A stretch of 64,000 nucleotides of DNA from Isoetes taiwanensis (GCA_021234155.1 JAJEKV010000126.1:62001-126000); one strand, 5' to 3'. Shown: positions 10,645 through 22,480, counted from the first letter of the stretch. A program made the numbers and translations. The notes: generated by a model from the letters alone, not told the origin.

Positions 10645-11269
10645 AACATTGTTAATGTCAAGTTCAAATGGAATAGTACACTCTATCAAATGGAATAATC
10701 GAATTAGACATTCTTAAGTTTTGTGCTACATATGGAAAGAAATATGTAGTTAATTAGGGCCCTTCAATTCCTTTCAATCATCCTTGCAAATTCAGGTAAG
10801 ACATTACTTGTTTTACATTAATGGAAAGCACTGCTCCAAATAGAAGTAAACAATTTGTATTGATAATTCCTATGCTTTGTACTCACAATGCTGTCACAAG
10901 ATCTAGGGAGCTATAAAGAATGTTCTAGCCAATATCTTAACAAAGGAATTCTATTAATTTAAACTCATCCAAGCTAGTAAAAAACACCATATTTTCCCAT
11001 GCCACATAAAAAAATATGCCAAGATCGGCAAAGAATCTGATACATGATGAAGAAACAAGAATACAACGGCTTGAAGGCAAGCAGAAGCACGAGAGAGATA
11101 TTTAGAAATCTCGAGACCGGCATTGAACCGAATAGTTCGACAAGAAGGAGGTGCCTCTATATATATCTAGGCCAACGGACAGGATCTCGCCACTTCAATG
11201 GCGATATCATGCCAAATGTCACGCATAGATATATTCTAGATTGGTGCATGTGAAGAAGATGTATTGCTA
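10645..11269. other. No supported gene
   Basis: AT-rich sequence. The 69-codon frame at 11044-11253 has no recognisable domain. Nothing else is seen. Confidence 0.4.
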
Positions 11270-11400
11270 ACAACATGGCAAAGGTGTGTGACTCGTAACA
11301 AGAAGGTTATGAGTTCAAACCTTGCCTTTTGCATCCGTGTGATGGCCATCTTTTGTACAGATGAGTATAATGCTCATCAGATACGAATACTCATATAGTC
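11270..11400 (+). mobile_element. Possible tRNA-derived SINE head
   Basis: TGGCAAAGGTGTG at 11276-11288 resembles a Pol III A box and GAGTTCAAACC at 11311-11321 fits the B-box pattern GWTCRANNC at a workable distance. What follows (CTTGCCTTTTGCATCCGTGT) resembles plant SINE bodies. I see no cloverleaf, poly-A or flanking duplication, so this is a tentative call. Confidence 0.35.
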
Positions 11401-12299
11401 ATCACAGTTCAAACATGACCGTGGCTGACAAATAAGGCGCTCGAGTCCTTGGGGATTTGGTGAACTCATTTATAGGGCAAATTGGCCAGGAAAAATTGGT
11501 TTCTTAAGCATCTAATATCCTTTATTGAAGGTGTTTTGAATTTTTTTCTTTAGTTGCCCTTCTCTATGGGATGACCCCTTCCACATCCTCTAATGTCTTT
11601 ATTCTCCATTTTTTTGTGTTTAATTTATGCTATCGAACTTCCCTCTCGGCCTAATGGGTGGATGCCCATTAGACGACATTAGCATATCAACAAATTGAAG
11701 GAGAAGAAACATAGGCCATTTCCATTGCGATTGATTTTCCTTCCTCCTGGCTTGGCTAAAGGACAAAGTTGGATCTGCTAGAAGACGGAGCTTATTCCAC
11801 TACAAGTTAAAGATAGTTTGTCTTGAGCTTTTTAGTCTTTTCCAGCATCCAAAATTTTTTGGGACCTGAACTCTTCAGCGGAAGTTCGACACTTGAAGCT
11901 AATGGAAATGCCAAGTTTTGTGGTTGGGTTTGCCACGAGGCACAAAAAAATCCCCAGATCTGGCTAATGGGGATGCACCCTTAGGTGGCGGGTGATTCAC
12001 CTAAACTTTCGAAGCAAATATTCTCTTCTTGTTAGATTTGTTTTTTCTATTGTTACACATCACATAGTTCTATCTACTTTTTAAGACCATTTTTTCCTCC
12101 TCGTATCCTGATATGGCCCTCCATACACGAAATTTTAATCATTTTGAAGCATTTACTATGAACAAGTGAAAACAAACAAATTTTTGTGTTATACTACAAA
12201 GTGGCTTCCAATACAACCAACATAAGTTGCATTTACAGGAACTTCCATCGGAATTACAACATAAAATATCTCTTTTGTACATATCAAAGCTTTTAAAAA
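11401..12299. other. No recognised feature
   Basis: No ORF, structured repeat or splice-linked exon that I can support. Confidence 0.35.
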
Positions 12300-13060
12300 G
12301 AGCAAAATTGGTCAGAGCTGTAAACCCAAGTCCTCATTCCTACATGCAAGCCCCCTAGTAGTCACAACTCGCAACAAAAGCACAACAAAGAATAACAGAC
12401 TCGCAAATCATCGCCAAAAGCTCCATAGATACAAAGATCGTCGTCAAAAGCTCCACGGACTCGCCAAAACTCCATAGACTTGCCAAGATTGTGGTAAACC
12501 ACCAAAAAAATCCAAAAAATCACAAAAAACCTCAAAACCACCAAGGACCTCAGGGCGCTCAATGCACTTAGCAAGCGCCAGCAAGATTAAACCCTAAACT
12601 AGCAAAAAGACTTGTAGATCTTCGCCAAAAGCTTCAGCAACATGCCAGCCAAATCGAAGAAGACGCAGGCAAAAGGAAGAGGAAAGTGCCCCAAAATGAC
12701 TTTTATATCTCCGCTACATAGGCTAACATGTCTACAAAATTTCAAGTTGGTATAAAATTTCATAGGGGAATTTGCCACGTCAGCAGGAAATTTCAAAATG
12801 AAATTTTCAGCTGAGCAAAATTTTACCTTCCGAAAAAATGGGGGCCATGAATTTTCGGCCCTAAACGACCGATTCTTATAGATCAAAAACCCAATCGATC
12901 TTCACCTGAAGCCAACCTTGGTCTATCGCCCCTCGCTTAGTTTATCGCTTGGTAGCAAAGACCCACCGGAAACTAACCACAAAAACAAATTCGGGCAAAT
13001 TTCAAGCCCCCTATTGTTTTGCTAGGGTCAAAATTTCTCGTTCAGGTGAAGAAAATTCCC
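12300..13060 (-). promoter_or_regulatory. LTR-like promoter region with TATA box
   Basis: On the minus strand TATAAAAG (plus 12700-12707) is followed by a pyrimidine-rich leader (CACTTTCCTCTTCC) and then low-complexity, stop-poor sequence, an arrangement common in plant LTR U3/R regions. The motif AGGGGGCTTG occurs twice on this strand, near 13015 and near 12355. I see no matched TG...CA ends or second LTR, so a solo or truncated LTR is an inference. Confidence 0.3.
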
Positions 13061-13692
13061 TCTTCCAATATCATAGTTGGGTCGTATTTACAAATCACAC
13101 TTTATAATATAGAAACATGGACAATTTTTTTAGTTGGCATGCATTTCTAGGCTACCACGTGGCAACAACTACATCACGGAATGAAAGTTGGCTACCCTGA
13201 TTCCGCAATGCCTAATTTCACAGGTTTAACCGGTCACCTTGTTCTTTTTCATCTTTGTTAAATTTTTTAGTTTATTCAGAACAATACAAACTGTTATATT
13301 CGAAACCGCTGTTGTTTATAAAAAGCTCTACTTTATATAAACCTTGCCAATGTTATTTTCAACAGCGCTGCTTAACAGATCTGTTAGATTGTAGTATGTG
13401 CTACACACAGCACAAGGATAGAATTGCCATGCAGAGCTCCAACATTGGGTTGCCTTCATAGTTCTGGTTTGCCATGTAGCATAATTCGACTTTGGAGTTT
13501 ATGGGTCTACTCCAACTGTATAAATGAAGCTTTGGAAATATTCTTGGAGTGCCACATAATAGAAATTTCATCAGCTTCTGTTTTTCAGCCTTGCTTTCTT
13601 TCTATTTTCTGTACATAGCATATTTCAAAGCACTGTTAACAGAGCAACATTATAATGCCAGATTATAAGGACTCAAATAACAAAAGGGGGAG
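13061..13692. other. No supported gene
   Basis: Two overlapping small frames (13255-13461, 13424-13618) show no domain. Nothing else is seen. Confidence 0.35.
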
Positions 13693-13977
13693 TTAGATTT
13701 CATAACAAACATTAATATACATATTTTCAGTAGCTTTTTCTCCATTGCACAAGATAGGCTCATTAAAACTTACTCGCCGGATCCTAAAAGCTGGAGCATT
13801 TCTTAAGATGCCTAGCTCACTTCCCAGTCTTCGTGCAGCCTGTAGAAGCATTGCTAGAACTGTCTGCAATAATAAAAAACAAGATTGTAACAAAAAATGC
13901 TTGCATGAACGAAAATGTAGCAAGTTTGCAAGCACATTTAGAAATACCACTCGAGCAAAAATCGCTAGAATAGACAA
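13693..13977 (-). CDS. Possible short exon, unrecognised
   Basis: A minus-strand frame contains the block TVLAMLLQAARRLGSELGIL starting right after a good acceptor (pyrimidine-rich, ending TTGCAG, near plus 13864), and a GTAAG donor-like site follows near plus 13777. That layout looks like an internal exon of about 85-90 bp. The peptide is alpha-helical and basic, reminiscent of organelle-targeted proteins, but I do not recognise it and found no partner exons with confidence. Confidence 0.25.
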   Translation of the reverse strand: MSILAIFARVVFLNVLANLLHFRSCKHFLLQSCFLLLQTVLAMLLQAARRLGSELGILRNAPAFRIRRVSFNEPILCNGEKATENMYINVCYEI

Positions 13978-14258
13978 TATCTTTTTGTCCTAAAGCTGTA
14001 AAACAAAAAAGATTGTTAGATCACCACGAAAATTAGCAAGAAATAGTGGGTAACCAAAGAAAACATGTTGCATTTGTTCTTTTTGCTCTAACTCAAAGCT
14101 AAGCAAGAAAAATCATAAAACAAAACTTGCACCGTTGCAAAAATCAGCCCAACGCCTTCATTCGAGTAGCTAGGCTCGCCGGAGGATGAGGTGACCGTTC
14201 TTGTGCCTCCACGAAGCCATTAGAGGAAGGGAGAGAATCTCACATGTTTCTATATTTT

Positions 14259-14531
14259 GGGGGAAGGGCACTTAGGCGACGTTCCCATGCGGCCTGCTGA
14301 CTTCAAATTATTCTTAAAGTTACTGAAAAAGTTGACTTCGAGTTTTCAGAAATGGTCGAGGATTTTTGAAAGCTGAGGTTAACACCTTTGAATTTCGAAG
14401 TCCGATTACGCTCATGAGAACGTAGCCTTATTCCCCCTTTTCGGGTGGCCGTTGACCCGCGACTTCTGCCGCCAGTCGCGGGATCCCACAGTCCACTCTG
14501 GGAAAAAAGGGGTCCCAAGTACCCTTTCCCC
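14259..14531. mobile_element. Probable 273-bp TIR element
   Basis: The left end GGGGGAAGGGCACTTAGG and the right end read on the minus strand, GGGGAAAGGGTACTTGGG, are inverted copies with a few mismatches, and both continue into a TTCCCA block. Inside is a perfect 9-bp hairpin, CCCGCGACT at 14456-14464 with AGTCGCGGG at 14474-14482. It lies about 0.4 kb upstream of the mannanase gene. I see no convincing target-site duplication. Confidence 0.5.
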
Positions 14532-14926
14532 ATACAAATCAGCTTTGATTCTTTCCTCCTTGTTTGGTAAAATGTGAAAGGACCTAAACTAACTATAGAT
14601 GAACCATATGAATCTGTCTACCGCATGAACAGTATGAAGGGCTTGCTTTACCTAACCGCGTCTAGCAGCAGCATATGCATGGCACTTCCGTTTGCGGCAA
14701 AAATATCATTTCTTCCCTTTACGCTTTCTATTGCAATTATAGAGCTCAGGAGATTCAAGATGAAGGAATGCTCCTCTTCCTATTGCTTGCAACATGAGCT
14801 TTGGAATTATATTTAATATGCCACTATGCTTATTGGAAATGGCAGTTTGTGGAACCTTCACATTGGGTAAGACTTTACATATGGCGATTTTGTTTTGCAT
14901 GCTTATATTCATTTTACTTATATCAG

Positions 14927-17119
14927 GCAATTTATGTATGGTCTAACAGGTTCATTCCGGCGTCTATCGTCCTTTTTGTTAGTGTTGTAATCCATCTGCT
15001 ATTTACCTACATGTCTGATCAACCCTCAAAACTAGACATGGCTTTTGTACATAGATATGGGCCTCAGTTTGTTGTAAATGGAAAGCCCTTTTACATGAAT
15101 GGATGGAATTCATACTGGCTTATGGCAAGATCTGTCGATGTAAATACGAGGCCTATTGTACAAGAACTTCTTAAGCAAGCAGCTGATATGGGTCTTACAG
15201 TTTGTCGGACTTGGGCTTTTAATGATGGTGGCTATCAAGCATTGCAGTTGTCCCCAGGAAAGTATGATGAAAAAGTTTTCCAGGTCAGTTTCATGTTCTT
15301 AGATTTTGATTCTCTAGATAAATTGCAATCTATAATTGGTGTTTCTTCTGACAAGGAATATGGTAGCTAATCAACAGATGAACATTGGCTGTAAGGTCCA
15401 ATCTTGTGTGCTTGCTTCTATTCTATGTTTCTAGTTAAATACATATCAAGATTGGATTGCCCTGGACTACTTCCTGGTTGAAGTCCCTCATAAAGTTGAC
15501 TAGCCTTATGATACACTAAGGCAATAGAGTACACAAACTAGTGAGAACAACATGCTTTTTAAATCCTGGTTTATATCCTGTTATATAAAAGCTGATGCTT
15601 AAGGTTGTTTTGCTGCTGTTCAGAACTAGCACGATGTTTTTCTTTTCTCATAGATAGTAGGCATACTGTAATCAAATATTGAAATTCAAACCCGCTTATG
15701 TTCTAGAAAAGAAGCATGCATCTAATGCGGTTTAATGATAGGATACATTTACTTTTAAGTTTGAGGACTATCATTTTCGTAAATAGCTAGGTCTTAATAC
15801 TATTATCAATATTGAAATTCAAATTTTCATATATATGTCTAGAAAAGAAGCGTGTATTGCATGCAGGCATTAGATTTTGTGGTGAGCGAGGCCAAAACAT
15901 ATGGAATACGCTTACTTCTAAGTTTAGCCAACAATTGGGATGACTATGGTGGGAAGACCCAGTATGTCAAATGGGCAAAGGAGGCAGGCATAGATATTGG
16001 AAACCAGACAAATGATGCATTCTACACGGAAAACGGATTATTGACTATTATAAGGCTCATGTGAAGGTAGCATGTTCTTGCTATTTTATTTTATAGCAAT
16101 TTTGAACATCAATAAGTTTGAAATGCAGGCAGTTTTGACACGCCGCTAGTACCATAACTGGCACGGTATCGTGAAGAGCCTGGTATTTTTGGTTGGGAAC
16201 TTATGAACGAGCCACGGTGCACTTCAGATGCATCTGGTTTTGTACTTCAGGTTTCTGAAAGGGACGCAATTAGTTGGTTAAGTTTTCAGTATGCATCTAC
16301 CTTACTTCCTGTTTTACATTACAGAAGTGGATTGATGATATGTCATCATATTTAAAATCATTGATAAAAAGCATTTGCAACAGTCGGGCTCGAGGGTTTT
16401 ATGGTGAATCGCCCTAAGAGCATCATAGCTGATCCTAATACCTATTGCCAAATTCTGGGAACTGATTTTAATCGCAATCACTTATCACCAAATATTGATT
16501 TCACGACTGTTCATGCCTACCCAGATTCCTGGTGTGTATCTACTATATTTTTCAAGCACTTTCTGGTCGTTGCCATTCATGCAGTTACAAATTTCATTAA
16601 GAATGTTTCATGTATTTGCAGGAGATCTGACACACAATTTGGAAGATCTTTTTAAAATGGTTTGCATTATGGGTTAGAACTCATACCTATGATGGGGCAC
16701 TTCTACTACAGAAGCCTGTGGTTTTTGCTGAATTTGGGCTTGCCGATAAGTTTGGCCTTGAGAAACGACTCCAACTAATTGAAAGCCTCTATAATGTAGT
16801 TTATCATTCGGCCATGACTGGTGATGCAGCTGCTGGGGCTATGATCTGGCAGCTCATGGCAGATGATATGGTTGCATGGAAGGATCCATATACAATCTTC
16901 CCATCAAAACAGCCTGAAGTTACACAACTCATTCATCATCAATCCCAGCGGTTGCAGAAGCTTGTTGGAGGTTCCAATGTCACATGGAGTCTGAAATTCT
17001 GTCCAGTTCCAATGTTCACATTGGAACAACATATTGAATGCATAGGCCTTCTTGTTCATGACAAGGAAACTAAGCTGCTGTTGGAAAATACAATTAGGCA
17101 GCTTCACAAACAATGTTGA
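14927..17119 (+). pseudogene. Endo-beta-1,4-mannanase (GH5, plant MAN type), frame-broken
   Basis: Product family: mannan endo-1,4-beta-mannosidase, which hydrolyses internal bonds of cell-wall mannans. Visible exons: (A) about 14927-15283 with a membrane or signal-anchor stretch ([19 protein letters not shown]), then [19 protein letters not shown] and [20 protein letters not shown]; (B) 15867-16066, [20 protein letters not shown]; (C) 16129-16250, [11 protein letters not shown] with the acid/base Glu; (D) 16325-about 16531, DFTTVHAYPDSW; (E) about 16621-17119, VVFAEFG with the nucleophile Glu, to the stop. GT/AG borders fit. Exons B, C, D and E each need at least one frame change, and C and D have in-frame stops, several near homopolymers. 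The first exon and start codon are uncertain (ATGs at 14801 and 15011 are in frame). Closest in layout to MAN2/5/6-like proteins. Either a recent pseudogene or a gene damaged by consensus errors. Confidence 0.85.
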
Positions 17120-17252
17120 GCGGGAAATGATGCAAAAAGAGAACTGAAGTATAACACACCCCTATTGTGAGGGTACGTAACCAACGTCACCTTCAAATGA
17201 CTTAAGATTATTGCTTAAGTTTCTTTTAGGTGATTTTTAGGTGAGAATTCTT

Positions 17253-17276
17253 GGCGGCGCTTACCAGAGCGCCGCC
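17253..17276. repeat. GC-rich hairpin downstream of mannanase
   Basis: GGCGGCGCT and AGCGCCGCC form a 9-bp perfect stem with a loop of about 6 nt, about 130 bp past the mannanase stop. Role unknown; it may be the centre of a small decayed element. Confidence 0.6.
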
Positions 17277-17333
17277 ATCTCCCGTTATACACCACATTGA
17301 TACAAATACAGTTACAGTTCGAAATTTACAGTT

Positions 17334-17372
17334 AGATTTTAAAATTGTGTTAGATTTTAAAATTGTGTTACA
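17334..17372. repeat. 19-bp perfect tandem duplication
   Basis: TAGATTTTAAAATTGTGTT occurs twice head to tail. Confidence 0.8.
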
Positions 17373-17442
17373 CAATAGACAAAAGATTGCAAAACCTGTT
17401 GTTACAAATTCTAGGTAGCGATAGATTGGTTTTTCCTGAACA

Positions 17443-17575
17443 ATGGTCCAATTATGCCTTGAATTAGTAAGATCTATATCAACCCAAGGATCTTCATAAG
17501 TGGCATTGTGTTGCTGGTTATGAACTAGGGTCTAATTATGCATTGATCATTAGTAAGATCTATATCAACCCCATG
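17443..17575. repeat. Imperfect tandem duplication, period about 87 bp
   Basis: The segment around AGTAAGATCTATATCAACCC occurs near 17467 and again near 17553, with flanking similarity (TCCAATTATGC / TCTAATTATGC). No coding. Confidence 0.65.
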
Positions 17576-18260
17576 TTTTGTGTTGACGGTTGGAGATAGA
17601 TTGTTGGAGGATAATAGGTGTTGACTTGGCATACTTGTTGGTCAATCCCTATTTGAAAATGTTGGCTCTAAGCTTAACTAGTTTCTAGATCCAAAGCGCA
17701 TTAAGATGGCCATCACCATTCTAGATCCAAAGTGGCATTATGATCATAAGCTAATTATATTTCCAATATGTCGAAGAAAAGGTCTACCAACTAGCATTTC
17801 ATAGTCACTCGCATCTTCTCTTGCCTATCAAATACCAAAGTCCAACGAAGATTTGAGATCCCTAATGTTGATTGTGATCTCTTTCATGATAGCTTATCAA
17901 GTTACGACTCGTAAGCATGCTTGTTATCATAGATGCTTCGAAGGAAAGTCTGAAGCCAAGCTCTTGTTGCAGTTTCTCAATATTGAGATGTGGACATGAT
18001 TGACATTTTGGTTTGTACAGTTGCGTGAACCATATGTGTGGAGGTGACGTTTGCTTTTACCAATACTGCAGTGAATTTTTACATGAACAGACACAATTTT
18101 AAGGCCATAGCAAGACTGAGTGGAATCTTGACCTTAGGTCTATTCTTCTTCAATCTCGAGAGGACTATTGATAAGATGAGTAGACATGACACTTGTGGTT
18201 GCAACATTGGCAAGCATAGTTGCCACCTTTTTCAAAAGCTGTACTTCAGCAACAGTATTG
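17576..18260. other. No supported gene
   Basis: Unstructured AT-rich sequence. The 103-codon frame at 18038-18349 runs into the LINE tail and has no recognisable domain. Confidence 0.35.
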
Positions 18261-18280
18261 ATTTTATTTTTGTTTTTTTA

Positions 18281-19830
18281 TTTTTTTTGAGGGACGACAG
18301 AAATGTATATTATAAAGAAAATGAAGTACATCATAGAAGGACTAGATGAGGTGGAGACGATCTCCCCCAATCCTATCCTTCTTCTCATCTGGTAATGTAG
18401 AAACTTGAAATTGATTGTACAGCTTGGGCTTAACCTCCTGAAGTAATGAGTGAGCAATACAAAACTCCCTCTAAAGATAAGCTGATTTCTTCTCTTCTAG
18501 GTGATCCAACAAAAGATAGCCCTACGGATATTGAAGGCAAGCTTCTTCAGGCGTTAGGATGATGGCAAAAACAAGTACACATCCATTCCCAAATACACTG
18601 AATGTTAGGACAAAGGTAGAAGCAATGCTCATATTGAGAATACAAGAGATGGAAAAGAAACGATAGAACTCATTGAATTACTAATGGGACAAGAGGTCCT
18701 CAAATACAAATGTAAGAGCCATCTGCTCCTTAACTCAAGGAGTTGTTCACGGGCTATGGTAGCTAGAATGCCACCTAAGCTCATAATAACTCAATGGTTT
18801 CTGGGCAGACTTACAAACTTGGCATAAAGGGATCACGACCGGTTTGAAAGAGGCGCTCCTAGCATTCATTCAAGTGCAATCCGCCAAAGAAGAACCGATC
18901 GCTTTGGGGATGCCTTTTACACGAAAACAAAACTCCATACCTTCAAAAGTGAGTCTCTTCCAATCTAAAACAGCCCAATGTGGAGAGGGTAGTTGAGGTT
19001 TGATGCTATCGTGTATGCATAACTTTTTTGGACAAATCCTTTACCCAAAGAAACACCTGAGGGTAAACGTCAATCCTATGCTCAGCACAATTAGGAAGCA
19101 AATTTATATTATCTCGCAAATATTCTTTCGTGAAGAAAAGTCCCACTAGAGCGAACCAAACTTATGCCTGAATCTATCCCAAGAAAGAAGATGACATTCT
19201 TATACCATGCCTCCAAAGAGTTAACTCCAGCAGCTTTCCATCTGTGCTGAGTAGGAGGATGCATTGTTGTAGCCAGGGGGAGACGACCTATAGGAATCCA
19301 CAAAAAATACGGTGGTTCGGAGACCGTGAAGCGGGGTGAAATGTGATAAGGAGTCTAATAACATCCCATGCCTTAAGTAGACCCTTCAACAATGGTGAAG
19401 CAGATAAGGAGCAAGAGGATACACCCAAGCTAGAGGAGGCTAAATGGTTAGTTTACCAAAAGTATGTGGGTGCTACAAAGGATCGAAAGCAATGAGACGC
19501 TCTAGAAGGGCGCAACTCCATGCAAAGGACTTGCCAAATAAGCTTAGAAGCAACAATATTGAAATAGGTTTTTGCTTCCTAAAGAAGTGGACCCTTACGG
19601 ACGGGTCGACTCACACTGGTCCCGCTTCTGGCTCGTGGTTGTGGCTAAAATAGAGGTGCCTTTGAGTTATAAATCTCTACTTCAATGACTTGAGATTGTA
19701 CCGGGCGCCCCACGATTTGGAAGGCACATCATGGAGAATTTTAGCCGCACCTATCAATCTATGCACCCCACTCCCGCCTCCGTCAAGATCACCCAATAAC
19801 CATATGAGTTTCAAACATATAGCATAATAA
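18281..19830 (-). mobile_element. LINE-2: 5'-truncated LINE, zf-RVT end only
   Basis: A minus-strand LINE tail. Poly-A is represented by T8 at 18281-18288 in a T-rich context. The clearest coding block is at 19303-19109: IGRLPLATTMHPPTQHRWKA followed by NSLEAWYKNVIF, which matches LINE-3 at 21120-21000 (SIHPLTQRRWVLAGVVSIQA, WYEAS). Downstream (about 18960-18790) the frame-broken zf-RVT region can be followed. RT and endonuclease are absent, so the element lost its 5' part at or after insertion. Same family as LINE-3. Confidence 0.75.
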
Positions 19831-20212
19831 CAGGGTTTTGTTTGTATCTTTAATGGCCATATTATATAAGGTGTACTAATTAGTACATCTAGAGTGCGTC
19901 AAGTATTTGCATGCAACTTGTGCCAATTTCCTTCTTTGTCAAGATCAAAGGGCTTATGACAATCATTCTTAAAAGAAGACAAGATCCTACAACAAAAGTC
20001 CTACAACAAAAGTTCTTTTTATAATAATAACTAGAAACGTGTGCCCGACAATGCCGAGCATTACTTGTGGGCGCATGAAATGTGAAAGTGCAACAGAATG
20101 CATAGGTGGATAGAATGGATTGATGAAATGGGGTGGGCAAAGGAAATGGATAGATGCGTGAGCCTATAGACGAAAATGGAGATTATATTTGATGTTCGTG
20201 AACTAAAGGTCA
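19831..20212. other. Spacer between LINE-2 and LINE-3
   Basis: No gene. It contains a 14-bp perfect tandem duplication, TCCTACAACAAAAG twice at about 19985-20012. Confidence 0.5.
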
Positions 20213-20404
20213 TTTTTTTTTTTGGAAGGACGGCTAAGACCGGAAGTTTATTAATCGATAAAAAGCACAAAATTTACATGTCTCATCTAACCGTAAGCAC
20301 AAAAAAGGTGCCACGTGAGCACGAAGCCCGACACAATGTACTTACTTCGTAATAGGAGACTAACAATAAGAATCAATTCAAGATATCAATCCGTGATGCC
20401 TCCA

Positions 20405-20955
20405 TCATTTCGGATTCAAGGGAGGAACACTATGCTTTTTGGGCCATCGTGAATAACACCAAGCGCGGATGAATAAATGCCCCCGAAGATATGGTGTCTC
20501 AGGACATCTCCCATATCGACTCACGTAAGCCAACCGTAACCAAGATGCAATGTCCTCCGTGTAGCCGGGGCCCATGTGTTCGGATATGATGCCAAGAGAA
20601 TGCATCGGTAGTCCAATGTAGTGTTAAATGAACCTTGTAGTCAGGACCATGCTGGTTGAACCTCTGGACAATCTAACACGCAGGCACATGTGGATAACCC
20701 GCCACCATAGTACGTAGACTCTAGGGTGGAGCAACCGATTCTACAACCATCGCCATGTATGACACAAAATGGGCTGTGGAACCTGTAGGTGCCACCTATC
20801 TGGCAACGATGCTAAAAGAAGGCGATATACTGATCTGACAAAGTGCTTGCCTTTGTGAATATTTTCATGACAGTCCCATGACACCCTTTCAGCAACACCA
20901 ACTTGCACTACAAGAGGCAAATTTTCTACGACCTTCTCCCAAAGAGACACATCCC
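20405..20955 (-). pseudogene. LINE-3 zf-RVT tail
   Basis: Frames 20950-20741 and 20605-20405 carry the C-terminal zinc-binding region: WDCHENIHKGKHFVRSVYRL before the domain, and GRCPETPYLRGHLFIRAWCY, which keeps the E-T-x(n)-H-L-F...C core. A frame change lies between the two pieces. Confidence 0.7.
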
Positions 20956-21284
20956 AAAGTTTGCCTAAAATTCAGCCAGACAAGAGGGGCGCACTCGCTT
21001 CATACCATGCTTGAATAGAGACAACACCTGCAAGAACCCATCGTCTCTGTGTAAGGGGATGAATTGATGCTGCCGGTGGAGGTGCTGAGGGGTTTGGAGG
21101 CAGTGGTGCCCACCACCATGGAGTCTCCAATAGGACGTGATGGAGGGGCAAGGCCAAAAAAGAGGTAGGACTGGTTTGACAACCTTCTTGCCTAAAGGGA
21201 TACAAAGGACCAAGAGCTTATCTAAGAAGGCATAAAGTAGGAGAGTCATACCATTTAGGAGTCTCCAAATGAACTTTGAAATAA

Positions 21285-22480
21285 GCACTTTGCTCTGCAG
21301 TAAAAGTCCATCATACCCAGAACACCTGCCCATTTTGGAAGGATGCACTTCACCAAATCATCTTAATCACAACACCTTTCCTCAAGCACTCCACCCATAT
21401 AAAGTTTCGAGCTATTGCAATGAGCTCACGTGACTTTGATCCGTGGGCTAGCAATAAGGATGACATATAAACATGGGTACTACTAAGGACCCACTTGGCC
21501 ACCGTGAATGCTAATCACTCGCAAGAGACAAACTTTGCAAAGGGACCACCGTAACAAGTGCTTCTCCAAACCCTTAATGATCTCCTCCCCCGCAGCCTTC
21601 CATAGTAAATATATAGATGCCAACTATTATCCCCAACAACTTGATGGCCTATCCATGCTAAAGTATTTTTATGAAGTTGGATGCGAACTTGATGGCCTAT
21701 CCATGCTAAGTATTTTCTATGAACACAGTCGATTCGAGTATCCAATGTCCATGAAATTGTATACTTCGCCACCTCACAAGGACACCGAAGTTAGTGAAAA
21801 AGTGTCATTTGGCAATGTGCAAGATTCTCAAAGATTAGCTTACTTAGAAGAGGAACATGTCGCCGTGATATTTATTGCAAACCTCTTAGGTGCATCCTCC
21901 ATTGCAAGACCATGGAGAAGTCCCTCTATGGTTGCAACTATGAATAATCATGGCGAAAAGTCTCTCAAGCGACAATTGTAAAAAGCAAGCAGGTGCTAAA
22001 GGGCATCCCCGCTAATACCACGAATCGAAAGTGAGAAGGCATCTAACGGCCACCATGGAACATAACAATCGCCCGAGTAGAGACATGCAGCTTCATAATA
22101 TCCGATGTGAATTATTTTCCAATCCCAGCCTTAGCATACATCGACGATGAATTCCCAAATAACACCGCCATAAGCCCTTGCAAAATCAAGCTTAAGGTAT
22201 ACAAACCGAAGGTTTTGCTTTAGTGGCCAATAGATTCCCTCGTAGCAGCAACAATATTGTTCGTGAGTGCATCATTTTGGAAGAAAACTCCGATTGTTAT
22301 TGAGATGGACTCGCCAAGATGTCCACTCACTCAAGAAAAGCCTTGGCGGAGATCTTATATACAGATGACAATAAGGTGATGGGCCGCCAGTTTGAAATAG
22401 TCTGAGGATCCTTGATCTTGGGGATGAGTGAGATGGCACCTGTGTTTAGAATTCTATCCAAGGCAGTGGACCGCTTAGAA
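21285..22480 (-). pseudogene. LINE-3 reverse transcriptase region
   Basis: The minus-strand translation passes, with frame changes, through an L1-type LIPK...NWRP block near 22430, a QSEF-like block near 22290 and a GCPLAP block near 22000. It ends at 21348-21285 with CSGYDGLLL where QYADDTLLL is expected, so the catalytic YxDD box is mutated. Beyond this, LQSKVLISKFIWRLLN matches the equivalent place in LINE-4. A 48-bp in-frame tandem duplication sits at 21638-21733. Confidence 0.65.
21638..21733. repeat. 48-bp in-frame tandem duplication
   Basis: AACTTGATGGCCTATCCATG starts at 21638 and again at 21686. The period of 48 is a multiple of three and leaves both strands' frames open across it. 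Confidence 0.8.

Noticed and set aside
11276-11321. A true tRNA gene
   Set aside because: No acceptor stem, anticodon stem or CCA-compatible end can be folded around the A- and B-box-like motifs, so only a SINE-like head is proposed.
14574-14816. 80-codon frame upstream as the first exon of the mannanase
   Set aside because: It has no clear donor linking in frame to the next exon and no similarity to mannanase N-termini. The signal-anchor-like segment adjoining the catalytic exon is a better candidate.
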